In this document: one piece after another, positions 41,334-51,796 of the stretch | How positions within the stretch are numbered: the first letter of the stretch is position 1 | Layout of the letters: each line of letters opens with the position of its first letter | Assembly: GCF_004792515.1 (NCBI RefSeq) | Contig: NZ_CP038865.1 | Span: forward strand, 1,138,001-1,202,000 | Length of the DNA stretch: 64,000 bases | Source: Vagococcus xieshaowenii | GTDB taxonomy: Bacteria; Bacillota; Bacilli; Lactobacillales; Vagococcaceae | Direction: 5' to 3' | Notes under the pieces: generated by a model | What the model was told of the DNA's origin: nothing | The model's input: the letters and a program-made list of their open reading frames with translations, nothing else | The model's database searches: none | Position numbers and translations under genes: made by a program

Positions 41334-43492
41334 TATTTTGACTTCCCTTCAATTTCATCTTTAAATTTAGGATACTCAATACGAGAATGGAATGTACTAC
41401 ATAACCCATTGATTAAAGATTCTTTGACTGTATTTAATTCTCCTAATGTTATACCTGATTCATCTAATTGTCCATCTTTAATACGGTTACTAATTGTGTT
41501 TGAAACAAATTCAGTGATTAATTCTTTCGTTGGTTGCTTCATCGCACGCACACCCGCTTCACACGTATCCGCTATATTAACAATCGCTGCTTCTTTGGTT
41601 TGCGGTTTAGGACCCGGGTAACGGAAATCAGCCTCTTTTAAATCAGGATTGCGTTCTAATGCTGATTGATAAAAATATTGCATCAATGTAGTACCATGAT
41701 GTTGTTGACAAATATCAATGACCATTTTTGGCATATGATACTCTTTTAACATTTTAACACCTTCTGTAACGTGAGAAAAAATAATCTCTTTACTATCTTC
41801 AGGCAATAAGAAGTCATGAGGATTGTCAGCCCCTGTTGGCAAATTCTCCACAAAAAAGTTAGCATATTTAATTTTACCAATATCATGATAATAACAAGCC
41901 ACCCTAGTTACTAATGAACGGCCACCTATTGCAGCAACGGCATTCGCACTTAAACTTGCTACCATCATTGAATGATGATACGTTCCAGGTGCTTCCTCAA
42001 GTAATTTTTTCAACAATGGATGTGTAGGATTACTTAATTCATTTAAGACAATCATACTGTCATCATTTAATAACAAATCAATGTATGGATGTAATCCAAT
42101 GGCAAGGGTAAAGCTCAACAAGCTACCAATCATTGTACAGACAATTGCTGATATCGTTGATTTATCCGTTATCTGCATCCCTTGATAAATAACCAAAATA
42201 ATGACAAACAGTGTAGGGAAACTAAAGAGCCATACTAACCCTTTTATACGCTGACGCCCTAATTTCTCCCGACTTAATAAAGTCGCCATTAAACCTGAAA
42301 AAACCAACACACTAAGAATTAACAATAAATTACTAGTTCCTGCTAAATTATAAAATATAAATAAAGCAAATGATACTTGAAATAGTGCAAATAACGTGCT
42401 GGCACGACGGCTAATGAATGTATTCATTATAAACGGCATCAAGGCCACAGGAAAGACTAACGAAATAAACGGATTAGACTCTGTTTGGAAGTAAGACAAT
42501 CCTTTCATAATCATTACTGCCAGAAGTATCATGATTAAATAAGCATGAAATAAACGAAATCCTTTTAATTTATCCTCAGATGTCAAGACAATCCAAATTA
42601 AACAAACAAGTTGTAAGAAAATCATCAAGCCAAGTGCGACATATGGGAAGATACTTGTTTCTTTGCCTGCCATACCAAGTAGTTCCAATTTTTTCATAGC
42701 GCGAGCATCAATTTGAACGCCTTCACGAACAATAACTTCTCCGTGATAGATCATTACTGGATTAACACTTTGTCTTGCTGAAGCTTTTAATTCCTCGGTT
42801 TTCTTTTCATCTAAAAATTCATTTGGCACAACAGTTAGTCGAATCAATGAATTGGCTAGTGATATTTCTTGGTCATTTAATGCAATTTTATCCAAGTTAT
42901 CTTTGGCTTTTTCACGGTAGTCAGTCAAGGTTTCCTCATGAATATGATTGGCCATTGCATTGCCAACGACGGTTAATAATTGTGCTTTTACTGCTGATAA
43001 ATTATCCTCTTTTAGTGTGAACATCGTCTTTAAAACTGAATCAGGTATTGATGTAAAATAATCCATATCAGTTTCATCTAACTTTTCAAAAATACTTTTG
43101 ATATTAGCAAGATAGTCATCTGCTGTAGGAACATTTTTTTTATCCTTGGCTGCGGAAAATTTACTATTCACTTCTTTTTTTGATTGTTCAATGTAATCAA
43201 ATAAGTGCGTTAATTTTTCAATTTGTTCAGTTCCTATTTGGTCATCGTACGTATACGCAGGGACTATCGCACTTTCAGCTAATTTGCGTTTTTCTTCTGT
43301 TTCTGACTTATTCTCAAGTGTTTTATTAGCTCGTATCGTTTGAGAAGCAAGACTACCTTCTTGATAGTCCATGTCTTTTTGTCTTAAACTAGAGAAAATC
43401 AAGCCAAATAATACCAACCCAAACAATAACGATGCAGTTATTATATATTTTAAATCAAATTTCTCTAGCCATCGTGAAAAATTAATTTTCAC
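41333..43492 (-). CDS. pgpH: HD-domain membrane phosphodiesterase PgpH (7TMR-HD)
   Basis: PgpH proteins degrade the second messenger c-di-AMP. The 719 residues have one N-terminal membrane segment (about 16-38), a large extracellular 7TMR-HDED domain to about 270, seven membrane helices (about 275-480) and a cytoplasmic HD domain. The HD domain has the metal-binding histidine/aspartate in YYHDIGKI, with the preceding PGTYHHSMMVASL and later HHGTTLM supplying other ligands. The active-site residues are intact. It begins 19 bp after phoH. Confidence 0.94.
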   Translation of the reverse strand: MKINFSRWLEKFDLKYIITASLLFGLVLFGLIFSSLRQKDMDYQEGSLASQTIRANKTLENKSETEEKRKLAESAIVPAYTYDDQIGTEQIEKLTHLFDYIEQSKKEVNSKFSAAKDKKNVPTADDYLANIKSIFEKLDETDMDYFTSIPDSVLKTMFTLKEDNLSAVKAQLLTVVGNAMANHIHEETLTDYREKAKDNLDKIALNDQEISLANSLIRLTVVPNEFLDEKKTEELKASARQSVNPVMIYHGEVIVREGVQIDARAMKKLELLGMAGKETSIFPYVALGLMIFLQLVCLIWIVLTSEDKLKGFRLFHAYLIMILLAVMIMKGLSYFQTESNPFISLVFPVALMPFIMNTFISRRASTLFALFQVSFALFIFYNLAGTSNLLLILSVLVFSGLMATLLSREKLGRQRIKGLVWLFSFPTLFVIILVIYQGMQITDKSTISAIVCTMIGSLLSFTLAIGLHPYIDLLLNDDSMIVLNELSNPTHPLLKKLLEEAPGTYHHSMMVASLSANAVAAIGGRSLVTRVACYYHDIGKIKYANFFVENLPTGADNPHDFLLPEDSKEIIFSHVTEGVKMLKEYHMPKMVIDICQQHHGTTLMQYFYQSALERNPDLKEADFRYPGPKPQTKEAAIVNIADTCEAGVRAMKQPTKELITEFVSNTISNRIKDGQLDESGITLGELNTVKESLINGLCSTFHSRIEYPKFKDEIEGKSK

Positions 43493-43510
43493 TTTCCATC
43501 ATCTCCTAAG

Positions 43511-44479
43511 TTAATGACTTTCTTCTTGTTTATAAGCTTCGATAATTTCAGCTACAACGGGATGACGCACCACATCGTTAGATTCAAAGGTCACAAAACC
43601 AATTTTTTTAATCTGATGTAATTTTTGTTGTGCATCGACTAACCCACTCTTGACCCCTCTTGGTAAATCAATCTGTGAAACATCGCCATTTACGATCATT
43701 TTTGAATTAAAGCCTAGACGCGTTAAGAACATTTTCATTTGTGCAACAGTTGTATTTTGAGCTTCATCTAAAATGACAAAAGCTTCATCCAATGTTCGAC
43801 CACGCATATACGCAAGCGGAGCAATTTCAATGACCCCACGTTCCATCAAACGATTAGTATGTTCCATGCCAAAAATAGCATATAGCGCATCATAAACAGG
43901 ACGTAAATAGGGATCGACTTTTTCTTTTAAATCACCTGGTAAAAAACCAAGATTCTCACCTGCTTCAACTGCCGGACGTGTCAGTACAATTTTTTTGACT
44001 TCGCCTCTTTTTAGCGCAGCAATCGCCATCACCACTGCTAAAAATGTTTTACCTGTTCCTGCTGGACCAATACCAAACGTGATATCTTTTTTCTTGATTG
44101 TTTCAATGTATTTTTTTTGACCATACGTTTTAACACGAATAGCTTTTCCATTCTTGTCTTTGATAATTTCTTCTTCATATAGGTCAATAAAATAATCTAA
44201 TGTCCCTTTTTTTGACATTTTTAGTGCCGTCACAACATCAGGTGTGCTAATAGGAATTTCTTTTAATAAGAGTATTTCTAATTTTTTGATAATTTGTTCA
44301 ACAGCCAATACATCTTCTTCTTGACCGTTAATTTGAATCATTTCTCCTCGTGTATGAATCTCCACATGACGATTCTCTTCAATTAGTTTTAGATGTGCAT
44401 CATGCGCACCAAATAATTGCACGGCTTTTTCTGGATGATGTATGACTAATTCCGTTGAAAATTCTTCAATATTTATCAA
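43511..44479 (-). CDS. phoH: PhoH-family ATPase
   Basis: PhoH-like proteins are single-domain ATPases linked to RNA metabolism. They are usually encoded next to ybeY, as here. The protein has an N-terminal KH-like region and an ATPase core with Walker A GPAGTGKT and Walker B AFVILDEAQN. I chose a TTG start at 44479 (MINIEEFSTEL, 322 residues), because AAAGGAG lies 8 bp upstream. An upstream ATG at 44527 would place that site inside the gene. Confidence 0.92.
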   Translation of the reverse strand: MINIEEFSTELVIHHPEKAVQLFGAHDAHLKLIEENRHVEIHTRGEMIQINGQEEDVLAVEQIIKKLEILLLKEIPISTPDVVTALKMSKKGTLDYFIDLYEEEIIKDKNGKAIRVKTYGQKKYIETIKKKDITFGIGPAGTGKTFLAVVMAIAALKRGEVKKIVLTRPAVEAGENLGFLPGDLKEKVDPYLRPVYDALYAIFGMEHTNRLMERGVIEIAPLAYMRGRTLDEAFVILDEAQNTTVAQMKMFLTRLGFNSKMIVNGDVSQIDLPRGVKSGLVDAQQKLHQIKKIGFVTFESNDVVRHPVVAEIIEAYKQEESH

Positions 44480-44534
44480 AGCATTCGCTCCTTTATATAG
44501 AATATCTATTGTTAAATAATACCACATTTAGCGC

Positions 44535-44578
44535 AACTTAAAAAGAATCTACGATAATCGTAGATTCTTTTTAAGTTA
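44535..44578 (-). terminator. Terminator after rlmN
   Basis: A perfect 21-bp stem (44535-44555 with 44557-44577) overlaps the rlmN stop codon and is U-rich on its 3' side on the minus strand. Termination may work in both directions. Confidence 0.75.
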
Positions 44579-45631
44579 TTTTTTCATTTGTTTACTTCGT
44601 AATTGACCACATGCAGCGTCTATATCTGATCCTTGCTCTTTACGTACAACACAATTGACACCATGTTTTTGCAAAATATTATAAAAAGCTAATACATCTT
44701 CCTTAGAACTACGAGAATATTGATCATGTTCACTTACTGGATTATAAGGAATTAAATTTACATACGCTAATTTCTTTTTATCTTTTAACAATTCTGCCAA
44801 TTGGCGAGCATGTTCCGGACGGTCGTTGACATGAGATAACATAATGTATTCAAATGTAATACGTCGATTATTTTTTGATAAATAATAATCAACTGCATCC
44901 ATCAATTTCTCAATAGGATTGCTACGGTTAATACGCATGATTGAGGTGCGTACCTCATTGTTTGGAGCATGTAACGAAATCGCCAAATTAATTTGGAATG
45001 GCTCATCGGCAAATTCACGTATTTTATGAATTAAACCACTAGTTGATACTGTAATATGACGAGCTCCAATTGATAATCCCTTAGTGTGATTGACAATTGA
45101 TAAGAATGACAAAACATTATCATAGTTATCAAACGGCTCTCCAATTCCCATTACAACAATATGACTAACACGCTGCCCTTCACCTTTACTATCAAGATAA
45201 AATTGCACTTGCATAATTTGCGCCACAATTTCTCCAGCGGTTAAATCGCGTTGTTTTTTCAAAATACCACTTGCACAAAATGTACAGCCAATATTACAAC
45301 CTACTTGTGTCGTAACACAAACAGATAACCCGTAATGATGCTTCATTAATACCGTTTCAATCATGTGCTTATCTTCTAATTGGAACAAATACTTCACTGT
45401 ACCGTCTTTTGATTCTTGAACAACCACTTGATTTAACGGAGTGAAACTAAAATTATTTTCAAGTTTTTCAATTAAGATTTTCGACAAATTCGACATTTCT
45501 TCAAATTGGTTGACACGTTTAACATATAACCAGTCCCAAACTTGTGAAGTTCGAAACTTCTTTTCACCATTTTCTATTAACCAGTTCTCTAAATTTTCAT
45601 AAGTAAGGCCATAAATTGCTTGTTTTGTCAC
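44576..45631 (-). CDS. rlmN: 23S rRNA/tRNA adenine-C2 methyltransferase RlmN
   Basis: RlmN is a radical-SAM enzyme that methylates A2503 of 23S rRNA and A37 of some tRNAs. The radical-SAM motif is [11 protein letters not shown] near residue 115. The later cysteine used as methyl carrier lies in the C-terminal [18 protein letters not shown] region. I chose a GTG start at 45631 (351 residues) because AAAGGAG precedes it 8 bp upstream; the reading from 45703 covers the leader. Confidence 0.95.
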   Translation of the reverse strand: MTKQAIYGLTYENLENWLIENGEKKFRTSQVWDWLYVKRVNQFEEMSNLSKILIEKLENNFSFTPLNQVVVQESKDGTVKYLFQLEDKHMIETVLMKHHYGLSVCVTTQVGCNIGCTFCASGILKKQRDLTAGEIVAQIMQVQFYLDSKGEGQRVSHIVVMGIGEPFDNYDNVLSFLSIVNHTKGLSIGARHITVSTSGLIHKIREFADEPFQINLAISLHAPNNEVRTSIMRINRSNPIEKLMDAVDYYLSKNNRRITFEYIMLSHVNDRPEHARQLAELLKDKKKLAYVNLIPYNPVSEHDQYSRSSKEDVLAFYNILQKHGVNCVVRKEQGSDIDAACGQLRSKQMKK

Positions 45632-45740
45632 GATTATTTCTCCTTTCAAAAACCAACTCTCAACTTGTAAACTATATAACAAAGAAATTAAATTCACAAT
45701 CAATTTTTAAATTTTTTATCAACATTTAGCCTATGATTGT

Positions 45741-45768
45741 TTGTAATAGATGGATTATTTGCTATAAT
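45741..45768 (+). promoter_or_regulatory. Promoter of the antiporter gene
   Basis: TTGTAA (45741-45746) and TATAAT (45763-45768) are 16 bp apart on the plus strand, 27 bp upstream of the start codon. Confidence 0.6.
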
Positions 45769-45794
45769 TTATAACATAAGAAAGGTGGAATTTT

Positions 45795-47876
45795 ATGTTA
45801 CTACTCGAAGCAACGATTTTAATTATTTTATTGGTAGTTATTTCTAATGTAATTAGTCATTACTTAGTCTCAATCCCTACCGCATTAATTGAAATTGCTA
45901 TAGGACTGTTAGTTGTTCTATTTTTTAACATTAATATAACATGGGAATCAGATTGGTTTATGCTACTTTTTGTTGCTCCCTTACTATTTAATGATGCAAA
46001 GCATTTTCCAAACAAAGACATGTGGGAGTTGCGTATTCCAATTTTTGGCTACGCTATTTTATTAGTATTTCTTACCACTATTTTAGGTGGGTACTTTATC
46101 CATTGGCTAATTCCTAGTTTCCCATTACCACTTGCAATGGCCTTGATTGCCGTTTTATCTCCAACAGATCCGGTGGCCGTTCAAAGTATTGCCGAACAAG
46201 TGAAACTCCCTAAAAAAATTATGGGATTAATTAGTGGCGAAAGTTTAATAAACGATGCCAGTGGATTAATTGCCTTTAAATATGCCCTAGTAGCCTTTAT
46301 GACAGGGTATTTTTCAATTGTAGAAGCAGCAACAAATTTCCTATACATGGCAATAGTTGGTGGTATTCTTGGATTCATCTTAATGATTATCATTCATTTC
46401 TTGAAATTCCGTTTATTCAAGGAAGGGATTCAAGATGTTATTCTCCATTCAACGATTCAGTTACTGACTCCTTTTATCATCTATATGATTGCTGAAGAAT
46501 TTCATGCGTCAGGTGTTATTGCCGTTGTAACTGCTGGATTTACTAATATGACAAGAAAAAATATCGACATGAATTTTTATCCTGAAGTTCGCTTACTTAC
46601 CTCACGCATGTGGGATGTCTTGATTTATATTTTAAATGGGATAGTTTTTGTCTTACTAGGCGCTGAGTTGCCGATTGCAATGAAAGACGTGATTCGTAAC
46701 CCTGAAATTAAAAACACTCAACTTTTGATGTATATTTTAATCACTTGGTTGTTCTTATTAGTTGTTAGAACTGTTTGGTCGTATTTATTTGTTATGGTGA
46801 CCTATCGTAAAAGCGAAAAATCTGAAAAACCTAATCTACTCACCTCATTTTTAACAGGGATGACGGGCGTTCGTGGTGCTGTTACACTTGCGACTATCAT
46901 GTCGATGCCAATTGTGTTAGATAATGGCGAAGTGTTTGAACAGCGCTCTCTTATGATTGCTATCGCTTGTGGTGTGGTTATGATGAGTTTAATCGTTGCC
47001 TCTATTGGGCTACCTTTATTAACAAAGGATCATTCAAAATTACTTTCTAGTTCAGATGACTTATCAGATGATCGTATGCTTGATAAAAATGAAGATATTG
47101 AAGATATGTATACAGAAATGGAAGCACGTCAGTTGATGAACATTCAAGTAATTAAATCTCTAAATGAATTTAATGTCGGAGAAGATAAGTTAATTACCGC
47201 AGACTTACTACATGAATTCCAAATGCGTTTAGATCATTTGCATAAAGAATCCCTTGATGAACAAACTTCTGAGAAATATCATGAGATCGAAAAGAAAATT
47301 CAAAAAGTAGCCTTTACTGGTGAAAAAGACGCATTGAATAAGATAGCCGTAACCACAGATTCTGAAAAAGAATTTGTTAAACGACAACTTAAAAATATTA
47401 GATTAAAAGAAAAAGCACTAGATAACTCTCTTACTTCAAATATTATTAAGTCAATGTATATTTTCAAAGTTAGTTTGATTAAATGGCTAACATCTTTTAT
47501 ACATTCAAGTAGGCCTAAAGATAAGAACATTGAAGAGACCATGTTTTATCAAACACAGGTCACTTCAACAAATGGTGCCATTAGCCAATTAAAACAATAC
47601 GCTAAACAAGTAGACCCTTCTACTAAAGTTGGCCAATTTGAATTACAAATCATCAATCAAAAAGAACATGAATACAAGTATAAACTGCAACGTATTAAAC
47701 ATGGTAATGAACGTCACGCAGATAATTATAATGAAAAACTTGCTGAGTATTATAATTTAGCCATTTATACTGAACGTAAAGTGATTCACGATTTATATTC
47801 TTCCGGGAAAATCACACTAACTACAGCTAATAAATTGCGACAATCATTAACCTATTACGAATCAACACTTGTTTAA
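45795..47876 (+). CDS. CPA1-type monovalent cation/proton antiporter
   Basis: Residues 1-410 form about 12 membrane helices typical of the NhaP/CPA1 family. The ion-binding motif LSPTDPVAVQ at about 120-129 and the GESLINDASGLIAF signature at about 150-163 are present. This suggests Na+ (or K+)/H+ exchange for pH and salt homeostasis. A long cytoplasmic tail of about 275 residues follows, mostly helical and charged. It may sense pH or ligands. AAAGGTGG precedes the ATG. It is the only plus-strand housekeeping-like gene in the window. Its substrate cannot be decided from sequence. Confidence 0.88.
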   Translation: MLLLEATILIILLVVISNVISHYLVSIPTALIEIAIGLLVVLFFNINITWESDWFMLLFVAPLLFNDAKHFPNKDMWELRIPIFGYAILLVFLTTILGGYFIHWLIPSFPLPLAMALIAVLSPTDPVAVQSIAEQVKLPKKIMGLISGESLINDASGLIAFKYALVAFMTGYFSIVEAATNFLYMAIVGGILGFILMIIIHFLKFRLFKEGIQDVILHSTIQLLTPFIIYMIAEEFHASGVIAVVTAGFTNMTRKNIDMNFYPEVRLLTSRMWDVLIYILNGIVFVLLGAELPIAMKDVIRNPEIKNTQLLMYILITWLFLLVVRTVWSYLFVMVTYRKSEKSEKPNLLTSFLTGMTGVRGAVTLATIMSMPIVLDNGEVFEQRSLMIAIACGVVMMSLIVASIGLPLLTKDHSKLLSSSDDLSDDRMLDKNEDIEDMYTEMEARQLMNIQVIKSLNEFNVGEDKLITADLLHEFQMRLDHLHKESLDEQTSEKYHEIEKKIQKVAFTGEKDALNKIAVTTDSEKEFVKRQLKNIRLKEKALDNSLTSNIIKSMYIFKVSLIKWLTSFIHSSRPKDKNIEETMFYQTQVTSTNGAISQLKQYAKQVDPSTKVGQFELQIINQKEHEYKYKLQRIKHGNERHADNYNEKLAEYYNLAIYTERKVIHDLYSSGKITLTTANKLRQSLTYYESTLV

Positions 47877-47915
47877 AAAAGAAGGCCGAATTTTCACATT
47901 CGGCCTTTTTTTCTT
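47876..47915. terminator. Bidirectional terminator between antiporter and thiolase genes
   Basis: The stem AAGGCCGAA/TTCGGCCTT (47882-47907) is flanked by A-runs on the left and T-runs on the right. It serves the two convergent genes. Confidence 0.88.
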
Positions 47916-47922
47916 TTATTTA

Positions 47923-49104
47923 TTAACGTTTACGAACAATCATCGAGGCACCCTGACCTCCACCAATACACAAAGTAGCTAATCCTAAAGAATAATTAGT
48001 TTTCATCATTTCATGAATTAATGTTATCAAAATTCTTGTGCCACTTGCACCTATAGGATGACCTAATGCAATAGCACCTCCGTTGATATTGGTTTTAAGA
48101 GGATCTAGGTTAAGCTGTTCCATCACCGTTAACGCTTGTGCAGCAAAAGCCTCGTTCGCTTCAACTAATTCAATATCTTGTATCGATAAACCAGCAATCT
48201 CTAGTGCCTTTCTAGTTGCAGGAATAGGGCCTTCACCCATCACTTCTGGTGCGACACCTGCTGTTGCATAAGAAACAATTTCTGCTAAAATGGGCATCTT
48301 TAATTCTTGCGCTTTTTTTTCCGACATTAATATCATCATCGCTGCACCATCATTAATACCTGATGCATTAGCAGCAGTTACCGTACCCTCAGATTGAAAC
48401 GCTGGGCGCATATTCGCAATAGCATCCACCGTTACACCTCTTCTTGGGTATTCGTCTGAAGAAATTGTTTGGGTTTGTCCTTTCTTTGAGGATACAACAA
48501 CAGGAGAAATTTCATCAATAAACTTTCCTGAATCGATTGCTTCGATTGCTTTTCTTTGACTTTCAACAGCAAAAGCATCTTGTTGTTGTCTTGTAATATG
48601 ATATTTTTCACTCAATTTTTCTGCTGTGAGTCCCATGTGATAATTCCCCATAGCATCAGTTAAGCCGTCTTTTAATAAGCTATCATAGATTTCAGCTGAT
48701 CCCATTTTACTGCCCCAACGGCGTGTCATATCTAAATAAGGCGCTTGCGACATGTTTTCTGTTCCACCTACTAAAACAACCTCAGATTGTCCCGTTTGAA
48801 TAGACTGCGCTCCTAATATAATAGCTTTCATTCCTGATCCGCACACCATATTGACTGTAAAGGCTGTGCTATCTTCAGGAACGGCTAAACCTAAGGCAAT
48901 TTGACGAGCAACATTTTGCCCTAATCCAGCACTTAAAACATTGCCAATAATTACTTCATCAATTTGCTCCGGTTTAAGTTTTGCTTTTTCAATCGCTGAC
49001 TTTCCGGCAACAATCCCTAAATCAACGGCTGAAACATTTGCTAACGCACCACCAAATTTACCAATGGGTGTGCGCTGTGCTGCTACAATAACCACATTTT
49101 TCAT
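47923..49104 (-). CDS. Acetyl-CoA acetyltransferase (thiolase)
   Basis: The 393 residues match biosynthetic thiolases that condense two acetyl-CoA molecules. The active-site cysteine is in NMVCGSGMKA (about 88), the histidine in GGAIALGHPIGASG and the second cysteine in LCIGGGQG. I chose the ATG at 49104 behind GAGGGGG. In enterococci this activity is often fused to HMG-CoA reductase (MvaE). Here the protein ends after the thiolase domain and no reductase follows. It could feed the mevalonate pathway or fatty-acid-type metabolism. Confidence 0.93.
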   Translation of the reverse strand: MKNVVIVAAQRTPIGKFGGALANVSAVDLGIVAGKSAIEKAKLKPEQIDEVIIGNVLSAGLGQNVARQIALGLAVPEDSTAFTVNMVCGSGMKAIILGAQSIQTGQSEVVLVGGTENMSQAPYLDMTRRWGSKMGSAEIYDSLLKDGLTDAMGNYHMGLTAEKLSEKYHITRQQQDAFAVESQRKAIEAIDSGKFIDEISPVVVSSKKGQTQTISSDEYPRRGVTVDAIANMRPAFQSEGTVTAANASGINDGAAMMILMSEKKAQELKMPILAEIVSYATAGVAPEVMGEGPIPATRKALEIAGLSIQDIELVEANEAFAAQALTVMEQLNLDPLKTNINGGAIALGHPIGASGTRILITLIHEMMKTNYSLGLATLCIGGGQGASMIVRKR

Positions 49105-49277
49105 ACGTGACCCCCTCAATTATTCTCCCACCATTATAACCAACTACCGACTAAATACCTACTTAATTTTGATAGTTTAAACTAAATTTATTAAATTAAA
49201 AAGATGCTATGACATTTTGTCATAACATCTTCTAACTAATTTGTTATAAAGATTTGATTTACTCGTAGAAAAACTAA

Positions 49278-51647
49278 TTAAAATGGTAAATCTTCATCTG
49301 ATGTGACTGATTCTTCTACTGACTCAAGGGAACTAATTAATACTTTTCTTGGTTTACTTCCCTCAGAAGGACCAACTACGCCATTTGCTTCCATTTCATC
49401 GATTAAACGAGCCGCTCGGTTATACCCAATTCTAAAACGTCGTTGAAGCATTGAAATACTTGCTGCTTCCATCTCTGCTACCATTGTTACGGCATCATCA
49501 TATAATTCATCTTGAGATTCCCCACTTCCATTAGAGGAAGTTGGTTCATCACTTGGCATCATATCTTCTCGGTATTCAGCTTTTTGCTGTGTGGTCACGA
49601 AAGAAACAATATCTTCAACTTCACCGTCTGAAATAAATGCACCTTGCACACGAATAGGTTTATTTTCTCCCATTGGTAAGAAGAGCATATCTCCACGACC
49701 TAATAATTTTTCAGCACCGTTACTGTCAATAATCGTACGTGAGTCTGTCCCACTTGAAACGGCAAAAGCTATTCTTGAAGGAACATTGGCTTTAATGATA
49801 CCCGTAATAACATCGACACTCGGACGTTGTGTGGCAAGAATCATGTGGATACCCGCTGCTCTAGCCATTTGTGCTAAACGAATAATCGCATCTTCCACTT
49901 CATTACTTGCAACCATCATCAAATCAGCTAACTCATCAACGATCACAACAATATAAGGCAATGTGGGACGATTCTCTCCATCATCTAAATTATGCTTCAT
50001 AATCAAGTCATTATAACCTGTCATATTACGCACACCGTAACCTGCAAATAGTTCGTAACGTTTTTCCATTTCTTGTACTACTTTTTGCAAAGCTTGCGCT
50101 GCTTTACGTGGATTAGTCACTACAGGTGTTAGTAAATGTGGTACCCCATTGTAGACATTTAGTTCTACCATTTTAGGATCAATCATCATCATCTTAACTT
50201 CATGTGGTTTGGCGTTCATTAGAATGCTAGTAATAATACCATTGATACACACTGATTTACCACTACCTGTAGAACCAGCTATTAGTAAATGTGGCATCTT
50301 GGATAAATCAGCTGAAATGACTTGACCTGAAATATCACGTCCCAACGGCACTTCTAAAAGACGACCATCATGATTAGGTTGTGATTCGATGACATCTCTA
50401 AATGAAACCATGCTAATTTTAGTATTTGGCACCTCAATCCCAATTAGTGATTTACCTGGAATTGGCGCTTCCATTCGAATATCCTTAGCCGCTAATGCTA
50501 GTGCAAGATCGTCTGTCAAACTAACAATTTTACTAACTTTCACCCCAACTGCTGGTTGAATTTCGTATTTAGTAACTGATGGTCCAATACTTGCACGAAC
50601 AACTTTCGCATCAACGCCGAAGCTTTCAAAAGTACGCTCTAAAATTTGTAAATTTTCTTTTACTTTTTCATTTTCGCCACTTTGATTAATTTTAGGAATT
50701 TCTGCTAGTAATGTTGTAGGTGGTAACTGATAATCTCTATTTTCAATTTCTTGCGGAATATCAAATTCGAGATGCTCTTCTTCATCTTGATTTTCAGAAA
50801 CGGGTTGTGGTGGTTCTACTTGCATTTCTTCAATAATTATTTCTGTTTCGACAGGCTCATTACTAGCTTGATAATTGTCTATTTCAAATAAAGACGTCAC
50901 TTGTGGCTCTTCTGGTTGATTGGCTGTCTCTCTTTCTTCCAGTTTTTCTTTTTGTCGTTGCTGCTTTTCCAATACTTTTTGCTGCTTCTTTTCTAAACGT
51001 TTGGCCTGTTTTGCTGCTAACGTTTGATCATCTACTTCGATATATGACATGATTTTATCTTTAGCATTAGCTAAAACATCAAGCATTACATCTAATTGAA
51101 TATTAAAAAATAGAATAACCCCTGCTATCCCCATAAAGAACATAAGTAAATAGCTACCTAATTGATCAAGTAAAAAATAAGTGACTGAATATATTAGGGC
51201 TCCTAACATGCCGCCACCAACAGATAATTTCACTGTACTGTTTTGAATATCATGGAGTAATTTTGACCAGGTCACATGAATAATATTGGTGTCTGCATTA
51301 ATACCTTTTCTAAATAGTAATAGATGTAATAATAAACAGACTGCCATATAAACTAATGATAACCCTACTAGCTTCTTAGGCTCTTTTACTTTTAAAGGAT
51401 TTCCAGAAATCATTACCAAGAAACCAAAAATCATAAATAATAAACCAAATAACTGGTAAGTATTACCGACTAATAAACGAAAAACATTCGCTATTAAATT
51501 GCCTAAAAACCCAACATGCAGCATACCAAATAGTCCCAGTAAAACAAACGATAAGCCAATGAAAAAATAGACTATACGCTCTTGTTGCTGCTTTTGCTTT
51601 TTCGTCTTTCTTGATGATTTTTTCTTTTTATTTGTTTTGTTTGCCAT
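49278..51647 (-). CDS. ftsK: DNA translocase FtsK/SpoIIIE
   Basis: FtsK pumps chromosome ends out of the closing septum. The 789 residues have four membrane segments (about 25-165) and a charged linker rich in Gln and Glu (about 190-320). A RecA-like motor follows with Walker [10 protein letters not shown] and Walker [13 protein letters not shown], then a gamma winged-helix at the C-terminus ([17 protein letters not shown]) that reads KOPS-like DNA signals. The ATG at 51647 follows TAGGAG. The next gene upstream duplicates only its membrane part. Confidence 0.95.
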   Translation of the reverse strand: MANKTNKKKKSSRKTKKQKQQQERIVYFFIGLSFVLLGLFGMLHVGFLGNLIANVFRLLVGNTYQLFGLLFMIFGFLVMISGNPLKVKEPKKLVGLSLVYMAVCLLLHLLLFRKGINADTNIIHVTWSKLLHDIQNSTVKLSVGGGMLGALIYSVTYFLLDQLGSYLLMFFMGIAGVILFFNIQLDVMLDVLANAKDKIMSYIEVDDQTLAAKQAKRLEKKQQKVLEKQQRQKEKLEERETANQPEEPQVTSLFEIDNYQASNEPVETEIIIEEMQVEPPQPVSENQDEEEHLEFDIPQEIENRDYQLPPTTLLAEIPKINQSGENEKVKENLQILERTFESFGVDAKVVRASIGPSVTKYEIQPAVGVKVSKIVSLTDDLALALAAKDIRMEAPIPGKSLIGIEVPNTKISMVSFRDVIESQPNHDGRLLEVPLGRDISGQVISADLSKMPHLLIAGSTGSGKSVCINGIITSILMNAKPHEVKMMMIDPKMVELNVYNGVPHLLTPVVTNPRKAAQALQKVVQEMEKRYELFAGYGVRNMTGYNDLIMKHNLDDGENRPTLPYIVVIVDELADLMMVASNEVEDAIIRLAQMARAAGIHMILATQRPSVDVITGIIKANVPSRIAFAVSSGTDSRTIIDSNGAEKLLGRGDMLFLPMGENKPIRVQGAFISDGEVEDIVSFVTTQQKAEYREDMMPSDEPTSSNGSGESQDELYDDAVTMVAEMEAASISMLQRRFRIGYNRAARLIDEMEANGVVGPSEGSKPRKVLISSLESVEESVTSDEDLPF

Positions 51648-51757
51648 GAAGCCACTCCTAAACCTTGATAAATAGTGTTCACAGATGAACACCTTTCGTT
51701 ATAATTATACACTAAAAACAATCTTTTGCTTGTACAAAAGCCAAGAATAAAAAGTTT

Positions 51758-51796
51758 TCAAAAAAAGAAAGTGACCTTTAATACCTTGTCACTTTC
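51758..51796 (-). terminator. Terminator between the FtsK-membrane paralogue and ftsK
   Basis: The GAAAGTGAC/GTCACTTTC stem (51767-51775 with 51788-51796) is followed by TTTTTTTGAAAAC on the minus strand, so the paralogue is a transcription unit of its own. Confidence 0.85.

Noticed and set aside
44479-44527. Upstream ATG for phoH
   Set aside because: It would put the AAAGGAG ribosome site inside the coding sequence; the TTG at 44479 has the correct spacing.
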